A stretch of DNA of 64,000 nt from positions 141,346-205,345 of the forward strand of contig NZ_JAAZSQ010000005.1 in the NCBI RefSeq assembly GCF_012395835.1. The letters are read 5' to 3'. The position numbers were made by a program, and so were the translations under genes. Shown piece after piece: positions 6,942-15,718 of the stretch (positions are counted from its first letter, which is position 1; each line of letters starts with the position of its first letter). A model generated the notes under the pieces. It had not been told where the DNA came from. It did not search any database and saw only the letters and a program-made list of their open reading frames with translations. This DNA is from Arthrobacter mobilis. Its GTDB lineage: Bacteria > Actinomycetota > Actinomycetes > Actinomycetales > Micrococcaceae.

Positions 6942-8150
6942 ATGAGGGAACTGGTCTATCTGGTTTCGGCAGCTGGCGTCCCCAATTTCGGTGACGAAGC
7001 GATCGCCGCCGGCTGGCTGCGGTTCCTGGCCGGTGCCCGTCCGGAAGCCGAGGTCCTGCTGGACTGCCCCAACCCCGGCCTTGCCCGGGACCTCTTCCGG
7101 AACCTGCACCCGCATCTGCTGGTTACCGACACCCTCTGGCAGGCCTGCAGGGACAGTCAGCGCAGGGATCCTGCCGGCGTCTGGGACCAGGTCGAAACGC
7201 TGGTCCTTGCCGGCGGCCGGCCGGGGAGCAGTGCCGCACCTGAGCGGCTGGCCGGTGCCACGTCCATCCACCTGCTCGGCGGCGGGTACGTCAACGCCGT
7301 CTGGCCACGGCGGGTCGGCCTGGTGGCCGGGATGGCAGCGGCGCGGCAAATTTCCGGGGCGCGGCTGTACGGCACCGGCCTGGGGCTGCTGCCGGCCTGC
7401 GACAACGTTCCACGGTTGGCGCAGGCTTTCCGGACCTTTGACCATGTGTCCTGCCGGGACCTGCCCAGCGCGCAGACCTTCGGCCTGCCGGAGGGACTGG
7501 ACGACCTGTTCCTGGGTATCGGGACGGACCTGCCGCCGTTCCGCCCCGCCTCGGACAGGGCCTGGGACGTCATGGTCTGCTTCCAGAAGGACCTGACCGG
7601 TCCGGCAACCTTTTCGCGGGCAGTGCACCTGCTGGGAACGCGGCTCAGGGAATGCCTCGACGACGGAAAGTCGGTCGGGTACGTGGAAGCACTGCCGGGA
7701 GCGGACCGCCAGATGTTCGAGGCCCTCGACGGACTCATTCCCGAAGCCGGCTTGGTCCCTTTCCAGGACCTCTGGGCCGCCGGGCTGCCGGTCCGCGCCG
7801 GACAGGAATGGTACACCTCGCGCTTCCACCTGCACCTTGCCGCTGCTGCGGCGGGAGCGGCCGGCACCGCCATCGGGGTTGTGCCCGGATACTACGACAT
7901 CAAACACCGGTCCCTGCAGGACCTGGGCACCGGCTGGCAGTACACGAAGCCGGAGGGCCTGGACTCGCTGCCTGAACCCGCTGCCAGCGGGTCATTTCCC
8001 GACCGGTGCCGGGAGTACGCTGCGGCAAAGCAGGCAGAAGCCGGATGCCTTTACCCGGCACCTCCCACGGGCCGGTATGCCGGTGACGCAGGAGGACAGA
8101 CCGCCACGGATCCGGCCGCAGCACAGGGGGTCGTTCCGAAACCGGCGTGA
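6942..8150 (+). CDS. Polysaccharide pyruvyl transferase family protein
   Basis: 402 residues. N-terminus YLVSAAGVPNFGDEAIAAGWL has the N-x-GDE-A motif of polysaccharide pyruvyl transferases (CsaB/WcaK fold), with a mid-protein SIHLLGGGYVN segment and a late FHLHLAAAAAGAAG region where the family has its R/KxH-x-x-I-x-A-x-x-G motif. Members transfer pyruvyl groups from PEP to cell-wall or exopolysaccharide sugars, though many relatives are uncharacterised. No polysaccharide genes adjoin it, so the substrate is unknown. The last 50 residues are low in predicted order. Confidence 0.8.
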   Translation: MRELVYLVSAAGVPNFGDEAIAAGWLRFLAGARPEAEVLLDCPNPGLARDLFRNLHPHLLVTDTLWQACRDSQRRDPAGVWDQVETLVLAGGRPGSSAAPERLAGATSIHLLGGGYVNAVWPRRVGLVAGMAAARQISGARLYGTGLGLLPACDNVPRLAQAFRTFDHVSCRDLPSAQTFGLPEGLDDLFLGIGTDLPPFRPASDRAWDVMVCFQKDLTGPATFSRAVHLLGTRLRECLDDGKSVGYVEALPGADRQMFEALDGLIPEAGLVPFQDLWAAGLPVRAGQEWYTSRFHLHLAAAAAGAAGTAIGVVPGYYDIKHRSLQDLGTGWQYTKPEGLDSLPEPAASGSFPDRCREYAAAKQAEAGCLYPAPPTGRYAGDAGGQTATDPAAAQGVVPKPA

Positions 8151-8259
8151 GGGCCGCATCCGACAGGTGCGGGAACAGAAGCACTGTCATCGGCATCGCA
8201 GCAAGGTCTGGCACGGAATGTGGTGAACGGGCCATACCCCGTCCCCGGCGACGGTGCGT

Positions 8260-8532
8260 TCAGGCGATATTCACGTCCAGATTCAGGTAGATCCCCTCCC
8301 TGGAAACGAGCTGGTCCTCCAGGTAGGTCGCCAGGGCCTCGGGGCACTCCGGGCACTCTGCCAGCGGCATTTCGCCGCGCAGGGCCGCACTGACCGGGGT
8401 GACCTCGAGGATCGAGAACCGGACCCCGTCAACAGTCTCCCGGTCCGCCAGCTGACGAATGCACTTTTCGAAGACGTCCTCGGTGCCCGTCCGTGGAGTG
8501 GCAGCAGCGTAAAAAGTAGCCAAGGTTTCCAT
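8260..8532 (-). CDS. Conserved hypothetical protein, 90 aa
   Basis: Starts METLATFYAAATPRTGTEDVF at ATG 8532; no strong ribosome site is visible. Mixed alpha/beta composition, with two CPECPE-type cysteines near residue 60 and a final strand-like IYLNLDVNIA. No transmembrane segment or signal. I do not recognise the family. It is convergent with the pyruvyl-transferase-like gene and divergent from the secreted protein gene. Confidence 0.6.
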   Translation of the reverse strand: METLATFYAAATPRTGTEDVFEKCIRQLADRETVDGVRFSILEVTPVSAALRGEMPLAECPECPEALATYLEDQLVSREGIYLNLDVNIA

Positions 8533-8761
8533 GACTATTCCTGTCTCCGAAAGCGGTGGAAGCTTTCTTCTAAAGGGTAGCCTCGGCGCCTGGCCGGTCA
8601 AGCCCGGAGGCCGCCTCAGCCCTTCGCGGGAGGGAATCTGCTGCCGGACGAATCCATCCCACTGCGGCATGGTGAAACGTTTATCATTGCATCTATAACT
8701 GCAGGTTCCTGTCCGCGCTGCGGCAGGCCTGGCTGAATAATACGAGCCGGAGACGGCAGAA

Positions 8762-10468
8762 ATGTTGGGGGACATGAAAGAACATCCGGGCTGGCGAAAA
8801 GCCTGCCTGTCCGTAATCACTGCCTCGGTCCTGCTGGCGGGACTCGTCACCGCCCCGGCAGCCAGTGCCACAGTGCCGGTAGCCCCGGTCACCGTTACTG
8901 CACTTGAAGCCGCCGGCGATCCGGCGATCACGGGAACCATCGCGGCGGAGTCGACAGTAGCCATCGGCCTTGGACGCTTCGGCGGGGAATCCCGGATCAC
9001 TGTCGACTGGCTCCTGGACGGTGTCCTGCAGGCAGACGGCATGCTCGTCGATGGCATGAGCCACGAGTACCAAATTCCGGCCAGCGCTGTGGGCAAGACA
9101 CTCAGCGCCTACGTCGTGGTCGTCACGGCTGAGGATGAGGTCCTGGAATTCAACCTCTCCGGAGGCACCGTTGCACACGGAACGTTCACCGCAACGCCTG
9201 TGCCGACTATTTCCGGCACCGCCGTCGTGGACGGCAAACTGACCGCCAGGCCCGGCACCTGGTCCCCAGACGGCGCCACGTTCAGCTACCGGTGGCTGCG
9301 GGACGGCGTCAGCATTGCCGGGGCGACCAAGTCCACCTACTCGCCCGTTTCGGCCGACCGTGGCCAACCCATCTCGGTCACGGTGACGGCCTCCAGGACC
9401 GGGTATACCCCGGTCACCCAGACTTCGGCTGCCACGAAGATTGCTGCAGGCACCATCAGGCCGTCCCGGTCCATGAAGGTCACCGGGAGTGCCCGGTACG
9501 GCTCCACGCTCAAGGTCAGCACCGGATGGCCCTCCGGGGCCAAGGCCACCTACCAGTGGTACCGCGGCTCCAGCAGGATCAAGGGCGCGACCAAGTCCAG
9601 CTACAAGCTGGCCTCCCAGGACGTCGGCAACTACCTCACCGTCAAGGCCACGGTCACCAAGCCCGGCTATGCCGCCTACCGGGACAGCGCCAAGTCCGCG
9701 AAGGTGGGCAAGGCGGTCCTCTCCGTGAAATCGGCTCCGAGCATCTCCGGCACGAAGAAGGCCGGTTCCACCCTGACGGTGAGCAGGGGCAGCTACTCGG
9801 TGAGGCCCTCCTCCTACAGCTACAGCTGGTACCGCGGCACCAAGAGGATCGCCGGAGCCACCCGGTCCAGCTACCGGCTGACCTCCGCCGACGTCGGCAA
9901 GAAGATTACTGCCAAGGTGACCGTCAAGCGTGCCAACTACGGCACCAGGACTGTTGCCAGCGCCGCCGTCTCGATCCCGCGGCCCCCGCGCACCGTCATC
10001 AGCCGCGACGGCACCTACCGGGTCGGCTCCGACATCAAGCCCGGCCTCTACAAGTCCACCGGCGGAGACCTCTGCTACTGGGCCCGGCTGAGCGGCTTCT
10101 CCGGTTCGTTCGAGGATATCAACAGCAACCACCTGGCCTCCGGGAGTACCTACGTGCGCATCCTCCCCGGGGACAGGGGCTTCGAGACCAATCGGTGCGG
10201 CTCCTGGAAGACCGTTTCCAGTTCCGGCGCGAACGCGTCCCGGATCACCAGGGACGGCACCTACCGCGTCGGGGTCGACATCCAGCCCGGCACGTACATC
10301 GGCAGGGGCTCGGGCGATTCCTGCTACTGGGCGATCCTCAACGACTTCACCGGTGACCTAGGGGACCTCGAGGAGAACTACTTCGGGTCCGCCCGGACCG
10401 TGGTGGAAATTCCCCCAGGCGCCGCAGGGTTCGAAGTCAGCCGCTGCGGAACCTTGGTGCGCGACTAG
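8762..10468 (+). CDS. Secreted protein with Ig-like repeats and a duplicated Cys-containing C-terminal module
   Basis: 568 residues from ATG 8762 (GGAGA eight bases upstream; the nearer ATG 8774 has no properly spaced site). A Sec signal runs to about residue 36 (SVLLAGLVTAPAASA). Residues about 45-405 hold several roughly 85-residue Ig-like repeats, each with a YxWYRG or YRWLRDG core and I-x-GAT-(K/R)-S-x-Y. Two 75-80 residue modules follow (from about 412 and 492), each starting DGTYRVG and containing two Cys (CYWA and RCG). Ig repeats of this kind occur in extracellular or wall-associated proteins. No LPxTG or enzyme domain. Role probably binding or adhesion. Confidence 0.8.
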   Translation: MLGDMKEHPGWRKACLSVITASVLLAGLVTAPAASATVPVAPVTVTALEAAGDPAITGTIAAESTVAIGLGRFGGESRITVDWLLDGVLQADGMLVDGMSHEYQIPASAVGKTLSAYVVVVTAEDEVLEFNLSGGTVAHGTFTATPVPTISGTAVVDGKLTARPGTWSPDGATFSYRWLRDGVSIAGATKSTYSPVSADRGQPISVTVTASRTGYTPVTQTSAATKIAAGTIRPSRSMKVTGSARYGSTLKVSTGWPSGAKATYQWYRGSSRIKGATKSSYKLASQDVGNYLTVKATVTKPGYAAYRDSAKSAKVGKAVLSVKSAPSISGTKKAGSTLTVSRGSYSVRPSSYSYSWYRGTKRIAGATRSSYRLTSADVGKKITAKVTVKRANYGTRTVASAAVSIPRPPRTVISRDGTYRVGSDIKPGLYKSTGGDLCYWARLSGFSGSFEDINSNHLASGSTYVRILPGDRGFETNRCGSWKTVSSSGANASRITRDGTYRVGVDIQPGTYIGRGSGDSCYWAILNDFTGDLGDLEENYFGSARTVVEIPPGAAGFEVSRCGTLVRD

Positions 10469-10495
10469 CCGGACTGCCTGACGGCGTGAACCGAG

Positions 10496-10532
10496 GCGGC
10501 GGCCACCGGATCCTGCGTCCGGTGGCCGCCGC
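10496..10532. terminator. Bidirectional hairpin between convergent genes
   Basis: A perfect 15-bp GC-rich stem (10496-10510 with 10518-10532) and a 7-base loop lies 28 bases after the secreted-protein stop and 57 bases beyond the stop of the convergent SRPBCC gene. There is only a weak T-run, as is common in actinobacteria. Confidence 0.7.
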
Positions 10533-10588
10533 TTCGTCATCCAGCACCGGCCTGTCCAGGGGGCGGACATCGAGCGCGAAGCCGCGCC

Positions 10589-11047
10589 CTAAGCCCCGCC
10601 GTCCGCGCCCCGGGAGGCGAGCAGCTTCTCCATGGTGTCGAAAAAGCCCTGGTAGCTGGCCCGCATCTCCTCCATTTCCTCGTCGCTGAAGTCTCCGCGG
10701 GGCTGGGTCAGCCTCATTTCGGTGCCGCCGTCCATCTCCCTGAACTCGACGACGACGGGCTCGGGGTACGGCGGCGCTGCGGGGTCGTCGTTCATGGTGA
10801 AGGCCAGCCGGTGCGGCGGGTCGACCTCGGTGTACTCGCCGAACCAGTGGACGGTATCGCCGTCCGGCAGGTGCATCTCCGCGCTCCACGCACCGCCGGT
10901 CCGCACATCCAGCGAGACCGTGGCCGGCGGCACCTCGACCGCCTCGGTCCCAAACCAGGCAGCGAAGTCCTCCGGCCGGGTCCAGGCCGCCCAGACACGT
11001 TCACGGGGTGCCTTGAACCTCCGGGTGACGATCAACGGATCGGCCAC
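10589..11047 (-). CDS. SRPBCC (AHSA1-like) domain protein
   Basis: 152 residues from GTG 11047 preceded by GGAGGAGAAGG. The order RFKAPRERVWAAWTRPEDFAAWFG, then FGEYTEVDPPHRLAFT, then GGTEMRLTQ is that of AHSA1/SRPBCC ligand-binding proteins of the START superfamily. These are single-domain cytoplasmic proteins, usually without an assigned ligand. Nothing nearby suggests a pathway. Confidence 0.88.
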   Translation of the reverse strand: MADPLIVTRRFKAPRERVWAAWTRPEDFAAWFGTEAVEVPPATVSLDVRTGGAWSAEMHLPDGDTVHWFGEYTEVDPPHRLAFTMNDDPAAPPYPEPVVVEFREMDGGTEMRLTQPRGDFSDEEMEEMRASYQGFFDTMEKLLASRGADGGA

Positions 11048-11169
11048 GGTCCTTCTCCTCCCTGCAGCTGCCAGCTCTTGGGCGCACCCTACTCCGGGAC
11101 CGCCCGGACCGTAAGGGGGAACAGGCGCGGCGGCCAGCCCAGCATGCGGGCGCGGCCGCCGGCCGGGCG

Positions 11170-11745
11170 CTAAGCGACGTCGATCAGTGCCAGCTGCCCG
11201 CGCCCGGTGACGGTTTCGACGCCCGGGCCGCCGATGACGGTGTCGAACTGCGCCAGCTGGTGGCCGGCCGCGGCGGCGCCGCCGTCGAGAAGCACGGCCA
11301 GCTGGAATCCGCGCAGCCCAACGGGCCGGGATTCCGTGAGCGGGATGATGGCCACCGAGCCTTGGGCCGAGGCCGGCCTGAGCATCAGGTTGAGGTTCCT
11401 GACCGGGCCGGCGGGAAGGCCCGGCACGGTCCGGGCTCCGCCGTCGAACGCGAACGGCCGGTGCCGTTCAACGCGGTGCCGCACGCCGCCAACGGTGAGG
11501 TCCAGCGGACCGCCGTCGACGACGGTCAGGATGCGGCGGATGCCGGGAAGGTGGGAGAACGGCGCTGGCCGGTCGACGTCGGCCAGGCTGAGCCGCCAGT
11601 CCCAGCCGCCGTCCCCGGGCGCCTGGCCGGCTGCGGCTCCACTGGCGCCGGAAGCGAGTTCGACCGTCCGTCCCCCGCCGTTGAGCCAGGGGGAGGGGCT
11701 GAGGTCGGCGAAGCGGATGATCGGGCCGGCGGGTAGGGCTGTCAT
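11170..11745 (-). CDS. hutD: HutD/Ves family cupin-like protein
   Basis: 191 residues from ATG 11745; a TTG three codons earlier is possible. Contains the family blocks SPWLNGGGRTVELA, WDWRLSLADVDRPAPFSHLPGIRR in two parts, and VRNLNLMLR. HutD proteins occur with histidine-utilisation genes and are thought to sense or limit N-formimino-glutamate; here there is no hut cluster in view. TATTCT lies eight bases upstream of the ATG and could give a very short leader. Confidence 0.85.
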   Translation of the reverse strand: MTALPAGPIIRFADLSPSPWLNGGGRTVELASGASGAAAGQAPGDGGWDWRLSLADVDRPAPFSHLPGIRRILTVVDGGPLDLTVGGVRHRVERHRPFAFDGGARTVPGLPAGPVRNLNLMLRPASAQGSVAIIPLTESRPVGLRGFQLAVLLDGGAAAAGHQLAQFDTVIGGPGVETVTGRGQLALIDVA

Positions 11746-11819
11746 GGGCCTCAAGAATAGTGAATGCGCAGGGGGGCGGGCCCGCCGGCGGCAGGCTCGC
11801 CCCCTGGTCCGGGCGTGGT

Positions 11820-13109
11820 CTAGGTGCGCGACGGCGAGCCCAGCTGCACCGGTGCTTCATCAGTCAGATAGGCCTCCTCGGCATGGGCCGCGATGTCGAT
11901 GCCGCGCAGCTCGTCTTCGGGGTTGATGCGCAGGCCGACCGTGAGCTGGACGATCTTCGCGGTGATCCAGGTGACGGCGAAGGAGTACACCAGGACGGCC
12001 GCGGTGGCCAGGGCCTGGGTGCCGAGCAGCGCCGGGCCGCCGCCGTAGAAGAGCCCGTTGGCCGCGTTCGGTGCCGCATCCGTGGCGAAGAGTCCGATCA
12101 GCACGGTGCCGATGATGCCCCCGACGAGGTGGACGCCGACGACGTCGAGCGAGTCGTCGAAGCCGAGCCGGTACTTCCACTCGATGGCCAGCGAGCAGAC
12201 CGCGCCGGCGATGGCGCCGATGGCGATGGCGCCCAGCGGGCTGACTGCGCCGCACGCCGGGGTGATGGCGACCAGGCCGGCGACGAGGCCGGAGGCGGCG
12301 CCGATGCTGCTGGCACGGCCGAGGCGGAGGCGTTCGACGGCGATCCAGCCCAGCAGGGCTGCGGCGCCGGCGACGGCGGTGTTGAGGAAGACGACGGCGG
12401 CGGAGTTGCCGGCGGCCAGCGCCGAGCCGGCGTTGAAGCCGAACCAGCCGGTCCACAGCAGGCCCGCCCCGACGAGGACCAGGGGGCGGGAATGGGGGCG
12501 GACGTGCTCGCTCTTCGGCCAGCCGGCACTGCGGCCCAGGACCAGGGAGAGGGCGAGGGCCGCGACTCCGGCGTTGATGTGGACGGCGGTGCCGCCGGCG
12601 AAATCGATGGCCTTGAGGCCATTGAGGATCCAGCCCCCGGTCACGCTGCCGTCCGCGGAGGACAGGGCGAAGACCCAGTGCGCCACCGGGAGGTACACGA
12701 GCGTCGACCAGAGGCCGGCGAAGAGCATCCACGCGCCGAACTTCATCCGGCCCGCGGCGGCGCCGGCGATGATCGCCGTGGTGATGCCGGCGAAGAAGAG
12801 TTGGAAGGCGGCGAAGAGGGCCGGCGGCAGTGCGGCGTCCGGGTCTTCGGCCAGCAGTTCGCCCAGGCCGAGGTACTGCGTCACGTCACCGACCAGGCCG
12901 AGTCCGCCGACGGAGTTGCCGAAGACCGCGGAGTAGCCAAACACAGCCCAGAGGACCGCGACGACGCTGACGCCGCCAAAACACATCATCATCATGTTCA
13001 GGATCCGGCGCGAGCCGACCATGCCTCCGTAGAAGAGGGCCAGGGCCGGGATCATGATGCAGACCAAGGCGGCAGCAGTCAGGATCCACGCGGTATGTCC
13101 AGTGTCCAT
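11820..13109 (-). CDS. amt: Ammonium/methylammonium transporter Amt
   Basis: 429 residues from ATG 13109 with TTGGAGC upstream; a longer upstream frame is not needed. Eleven membrane segments. The signature AIDFAGGTAVHINAG gives the first pore His and DVVGVHLVGG the second; GAGLLWTGWFGFNAGSALAA is the classic Amt block. It conducts ammonia after ammonium capture and also accepts methylammonium. It diverges from the glnT-mgs operon and a GlnR-like site lies 72 bases upstream of its start. This pairing suggests joint nitrogen control and a supply of amine for the neighbouring pathway. Confidence 0.96.
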   Translation of the reverse strand: MDTGHTAWILTAAALVCIMIPALALFYGGMVGSRRILNMMMMCFGGVSVVAVLWAVFGYSAVFGNSVGGLGLVGDVTQYLGLGELLAEDPDAALPPALFAAFQLFFAGITTAIIAGAAAGRMKFGAWMLFAGLWSTLVYLPVAHWVFALSSADGSVTGGWILNGLKAIDFAGGTAVHINAGVAALALSLVLGRSAGWPKSEHVRPHSRPLVLVGAGLLWTGWFGFNAGSALAAGNSAAVVFLNTAVAGAAALLGWIAVERLRLGRASSIGAASGLVAGLVAITPACGAVSPLGAIAIGAIAGAVCSLAIEWKYRLGFDDSLDVVGVHLVGGIIGTVLIGLFATDAAPNAANGLFYGGGPALLGTQALATAAVLVYSFAVTWITAKIVQLTVGLRINPEDELRGIDIAAHAEEAYLTDEAPVQLGSPSRT

Positions 13110-13180
13110 GGAAGCTCCAATCGCAGGTGGCGGTAGGTAAGTCTCAAGAAACAAGAATCACTGCTAGTCAACAAAAACGG

Positions 13181-13196
13181 GTTTCGGCCCGGTTAA
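13181..13196 (-). promoter_or_regulatory. GlnR-like box upstream of amt
   Basis: Minus strand reads TTAAC, six bases, GAAAC, which matches the actinobacterial GlnR half-site pattern gTnAC-n6-GaAAC at all but the first base. Location 72 bases before the amt start is suitable for activation under nitrogen limitation. Confidence 0.6.
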
Positions 13197-13271
13197 ATGC
13201 AGGTTGCTCGTGCCGGGTGGCGGCGAAACATGGCTTTTACGTGGACGGCGCGGTCCGGAAACACATCATCG

Positions 13272-13287
13272 GTAACTTCGATTCAAC
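13272..13287 (+). promoter_or_regulatory. GlnR-like box upstream of glnT
   Basis: Plus strand reads GTAAC, six bases, TCAAC. The first half is a full match to gTnAC and the second matches three of five bases of GAAAC. It lies 45 bases before the glnT start. Weaker than the site facing amt. Confidence 0.45.
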
Positions 13288-13331
13288 ATAGTTTCCTGAC
13301 AGGGAACTCAGCTGGAAAGATTGGACGAACG

Positions 13332-14708
13332 ATGACAGCACTCGTTTCAGAGCCTTCGGCAGGCCTCACCGGCTTCCCGGACGCGTCCCCGTCCCCGTTG
13401 GCGGAGCTGGCTGCCGCCCACGGCACCAAGTTCATCCTGGCCACCTTCGTGGACATGAACGGCAAGCCCTGCGCGAAGCTGGTGCCGGTCTCCGCACTGG
13501 CGGAACTCGAGGCAGGGAAGCTGGGCTTTGCCGGCTACGCGGCAGGCCTGATGGGGCAGAAGCCGCAGGACGGGGACCTGTGCGCCGTCCCCGATGCGGC
13601 CAGCTTCACCCCGCTCGATGCCGTCCGCCCGGGCCTTGCCCTGGTCCACTGCGACCCCTACGTGGACGGCAAGCCCTGGCCCTTTGCCCCGCGGGTGATC
13701 CTGAAGAACGCTCTGGCCCGGCTGGCCGGGAAGGGCATGACGGCGAAGGCCGGCGCCGAGGTGGAGTACTACCTCGTCACCATGGGCGAGGACGGGTCCC
13801 TCAGCACCGCGGATGCGAAGGACGACGGCCCGCACCCCTGCTACGACGCACGGGGCGTGACCCGCATGTACGAGCACCTGACCGAGGTCTCCGAGGCGAT
13901 GAACGCCCTGGGCTGGGGCAACTATGCGAACGACCACGAGGACGGGGCGGGCCAGTTCGAGCAGAACTTCGACTACGACGACGCCCTGGTGACCGCGGAC
14001 CGCGTGGTCACGCTCCGCTACCTGCTCAACGTCCTGGCCGGGCAGCGCGGCATGGTCGCCACGTTCATGCCCAAGCCGTTCACCAACCGCACCGGCAACG
14101 GCCTGCACTTCCATCTCTCGCTCTGGAACGACGGCGGGCAGGAGCTGTTCCCCGAAGCCGGGGACGACCGGCACGGACTCGGCTTCTCCGGCACGGCCTA
14201 CGGCTTCGTGGCCGGGTTGCTCGCGCACGCCCCGGCCCTGCAGGCCTTCCTGGCTCCGACGGTGAACTCGTACAAGCGCACCGGGGCCACCACCACCGAG
14301 TCCGGCGCCACCTGGTCCACGAACAAGGCCTCCTACGGCGGGAACGACCGGACCCACATGATCCGCGTGCCGGACACCCACCGCATCGAGCTGCGCTCCG
14401 GCGACGGCTCGGCCAACCCGTACCTTGCCCTTGCCGCAGCGATCGCCGCCGGACTCGACGGGATCGAGCGGAAGCTGGACCCGGGGGCCCCGTGCGGGCC
14501 CGGCGAGCGCCGGCCCGAGGCCCACACGCTGCCGGCCACCCTGCTGCATGCCGTGCAGGCCCTCCGCGAGGACCCGGTCATGCTCTCCGCGCTGAGCGGC
14601 TCCGAGGAGGTGGGCCGCTACTACGCGGCCGCCAAGGAGGAGGAATTCCTTCAATGGCACAACCAGGTCAGCGACTGGGAAGTGCACCGCTACCTCACCG
14701 CCGTCTGA
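13332..14708 (+). CDS. glnT: Type III glutamine synthetase-like, possible gamma-glutamylmethylamide synthetase
   Basis: 458 residues from ATG 13332. The body has glutamine-synthetase active-site blocks: AGAEVEYYLV (metal-binding Glu), EDGAGQFEQNF, GNGLHFHLSLW, NSYKRTG and RIELRSGDGSANPYLALAA. It belongs to the GlnT/GmaS branch, which joins glutamate to ammonia or methylamine using ATP. The following genes mgsA-mgsB-mgsC are exactly those that act on gamma-glutamylmethylamide in the N-methylglutamate pathway, so methylamine or another small amine is the likely substrate. Substrate specificity cannot be read from residues I can see; ordinary glutamine synthesis is the alternative. Confidence 0.88.
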   Translation: MTALVSEPSAGLTGFPDASPSPLAELAAAHGTKFILATFVDMNGKPCAKLVPVSALAELEAGKLGFAGYAAGLMGQKPQDGDLCAVPDAASFTPLDAVRPGLALVHCDPYVDGKPWPFAPRVILKNALARLAGKGMTAKAGAEVEYYLVTMGEDGSLSTADAKDDGPHPCYDARGVTRMYEHLTEVSEAMNALGWGNYANDHEDGAGQFEQNFDYDDALVTADRVVTLRYLLNVLAGQRGMVATFMPKPFTNRTGNGLHFHLSLWNDGGQELFPEAGDDRHGLGFSGTAYGFVAGLLAHAPALQAFLAPTVNSYKRTGATTTESGATWSTNKASYGGNDRTHMIRVPDTHRIELRSGDGSANPYLALAAAIAAGLDGIERKLDPGAPCGPGERRPEAHTLPATLLHAVQALREDPVMLSALSGSEEVGRYYAAAKEEEFLQWHNQVSDWEVHRYLTAV

Positions 14709-14765
14709 CCCGCCGGCAAAAACCGTCCCGCCAGAACCACAGAACCACAGAAGAGGAACCACGCC

Positions 14766-15674
14766 ATGTGCGGAATCGCCGCCCTGCAGCTGCGCAATCC
14801 GGAACTGCGCCCGAAGATGGGCTCCCTGCTCTCCACCATGCTCTGCGAGATCGTCGACCGCGGGCCGGACTCCGCCGGCCTGGCCGTCTACGACAACCCG
14901 GCCCTGGTCACCGAGGGCCAATCCACCCTCAGCCTGCTCGGCGGGGACCTGGGCCTCCGTCCGGCGGACATCGACGCGTTCCTGGCCGGACTGCTGCCGG
15001 AGGGGGTGGAGTCCCAGGTCAAGGTCGTCGGCGACACCACGCTGGTCTCCGCCGAGGTGCCCGCGGGGGAGTTGGCCGGCGCCGTGGCCCGGGCCTGCCC
15101 GGGCGCCGTCATCGCCGGCCGGGGCGGGCGCGTCACCGTAATGAAGAGCGTGGGCCATCCGATGGAGGTCGCCGAGCGGCACGGCCTGGGCGGGATGTAC
15201 GGCACGCAGGCGGTGAGCCACACCCGCATGGCCACCGAATCGGCCGTGACCGCCGGCGGCTCCCACCCCTTCTCCGTGGCCGACGACCTCTGCCTGGTGC
15301 ACAACGGCTCCTTCTCCAACCACGCCTCGGTCCGCCGCGAGCTGAAGCGGCTGGGCGTCGAGTTCGACTCCGAGAACGACACCGAGGTAGGGGCCCGGTA
15401 CATCGCCCACCGGCTGGAACAGGGCGACGACCTCGAGACCGCCCTGGTGAACCTGGGCCAGGTCCTGGACGGCTTCTACACGCTCGTGGTCACCACCGCG
15501 GACAGCATGGCGGTGGTGCGCGACCCGATCGCCTGCAAGCCGGCCATCATCGCCGAGACGGAGGACTGGGTGGCCATGGCTTCCGAGTTCCGTGCCCTGG
15601 CCGAACTGCCCGGGATTGGGAACGCCCGCATTTTCGAGCCCGAGCCGGGCAGGGTCTATAGCTGGTCACTTTGA
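14766..15674 (+). CDS. mgsA: Class II glutamine amidotransferase subunit (MgsA/GlxB)
   Basis: 302 residues. Starts MCGIAALQ: Cys2 becomes the N-terminal nucleophile of an Ntn amidotransferase. Conserved blocks VSHTRMATESAVT, LCLVHNGSFSNH and EFDSENDTEVGARYIAHRL match glutamate-synthase-type glutaminase domains. As a stand-alone subunit it resembles MgsA of N-methylglutamate synthase (GlxB of rhizobia), removing the amine from glutamine or gamma-glutamylmethylamide. Preceded by AAGAGGAA. 57 bases after glnT and 44 before mgsB. Confidence 0.85.
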   Translation: MCGIAALQLRNPELRPKMGSLLSTMLCEIVDRGPDSAGLAVYDNPALVTEGQSTLSLLGGDLGLRPADIDAFLAGLLPEGVESQVKVVGDTTLVSAEVPAGELAGAVARACPGAVIAGRGGRVTVMKSVGHPMEVAERHGLGGMYGTQAVSHTRMATESAVTAGGSHPFSVADDLCLVHNGSFSNHASVRRELKRLGVEFDSENDTEVGARYIAHRLEQGDDLETALVNLGQVLDGFYTLVVTTADSMAVVRDPIACKPAIIAETEDWVAMASEFRALAELPGIGNARIFEPEPGRVYSWSL

Positions 15675-15718
15675 CCATTGCTTGCTGGCGCTACTCCCTA
15701 CTTTCCGAAGGATTTGAG

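Noticed and set aside
13347..15410. 687-codon minus-strand frame opposite glnT and mgsA
   Set aside because: Antisense shadow of two well-supported genes in GC-rich DNA; Gly/Arg/His/Val-rich without motifs.
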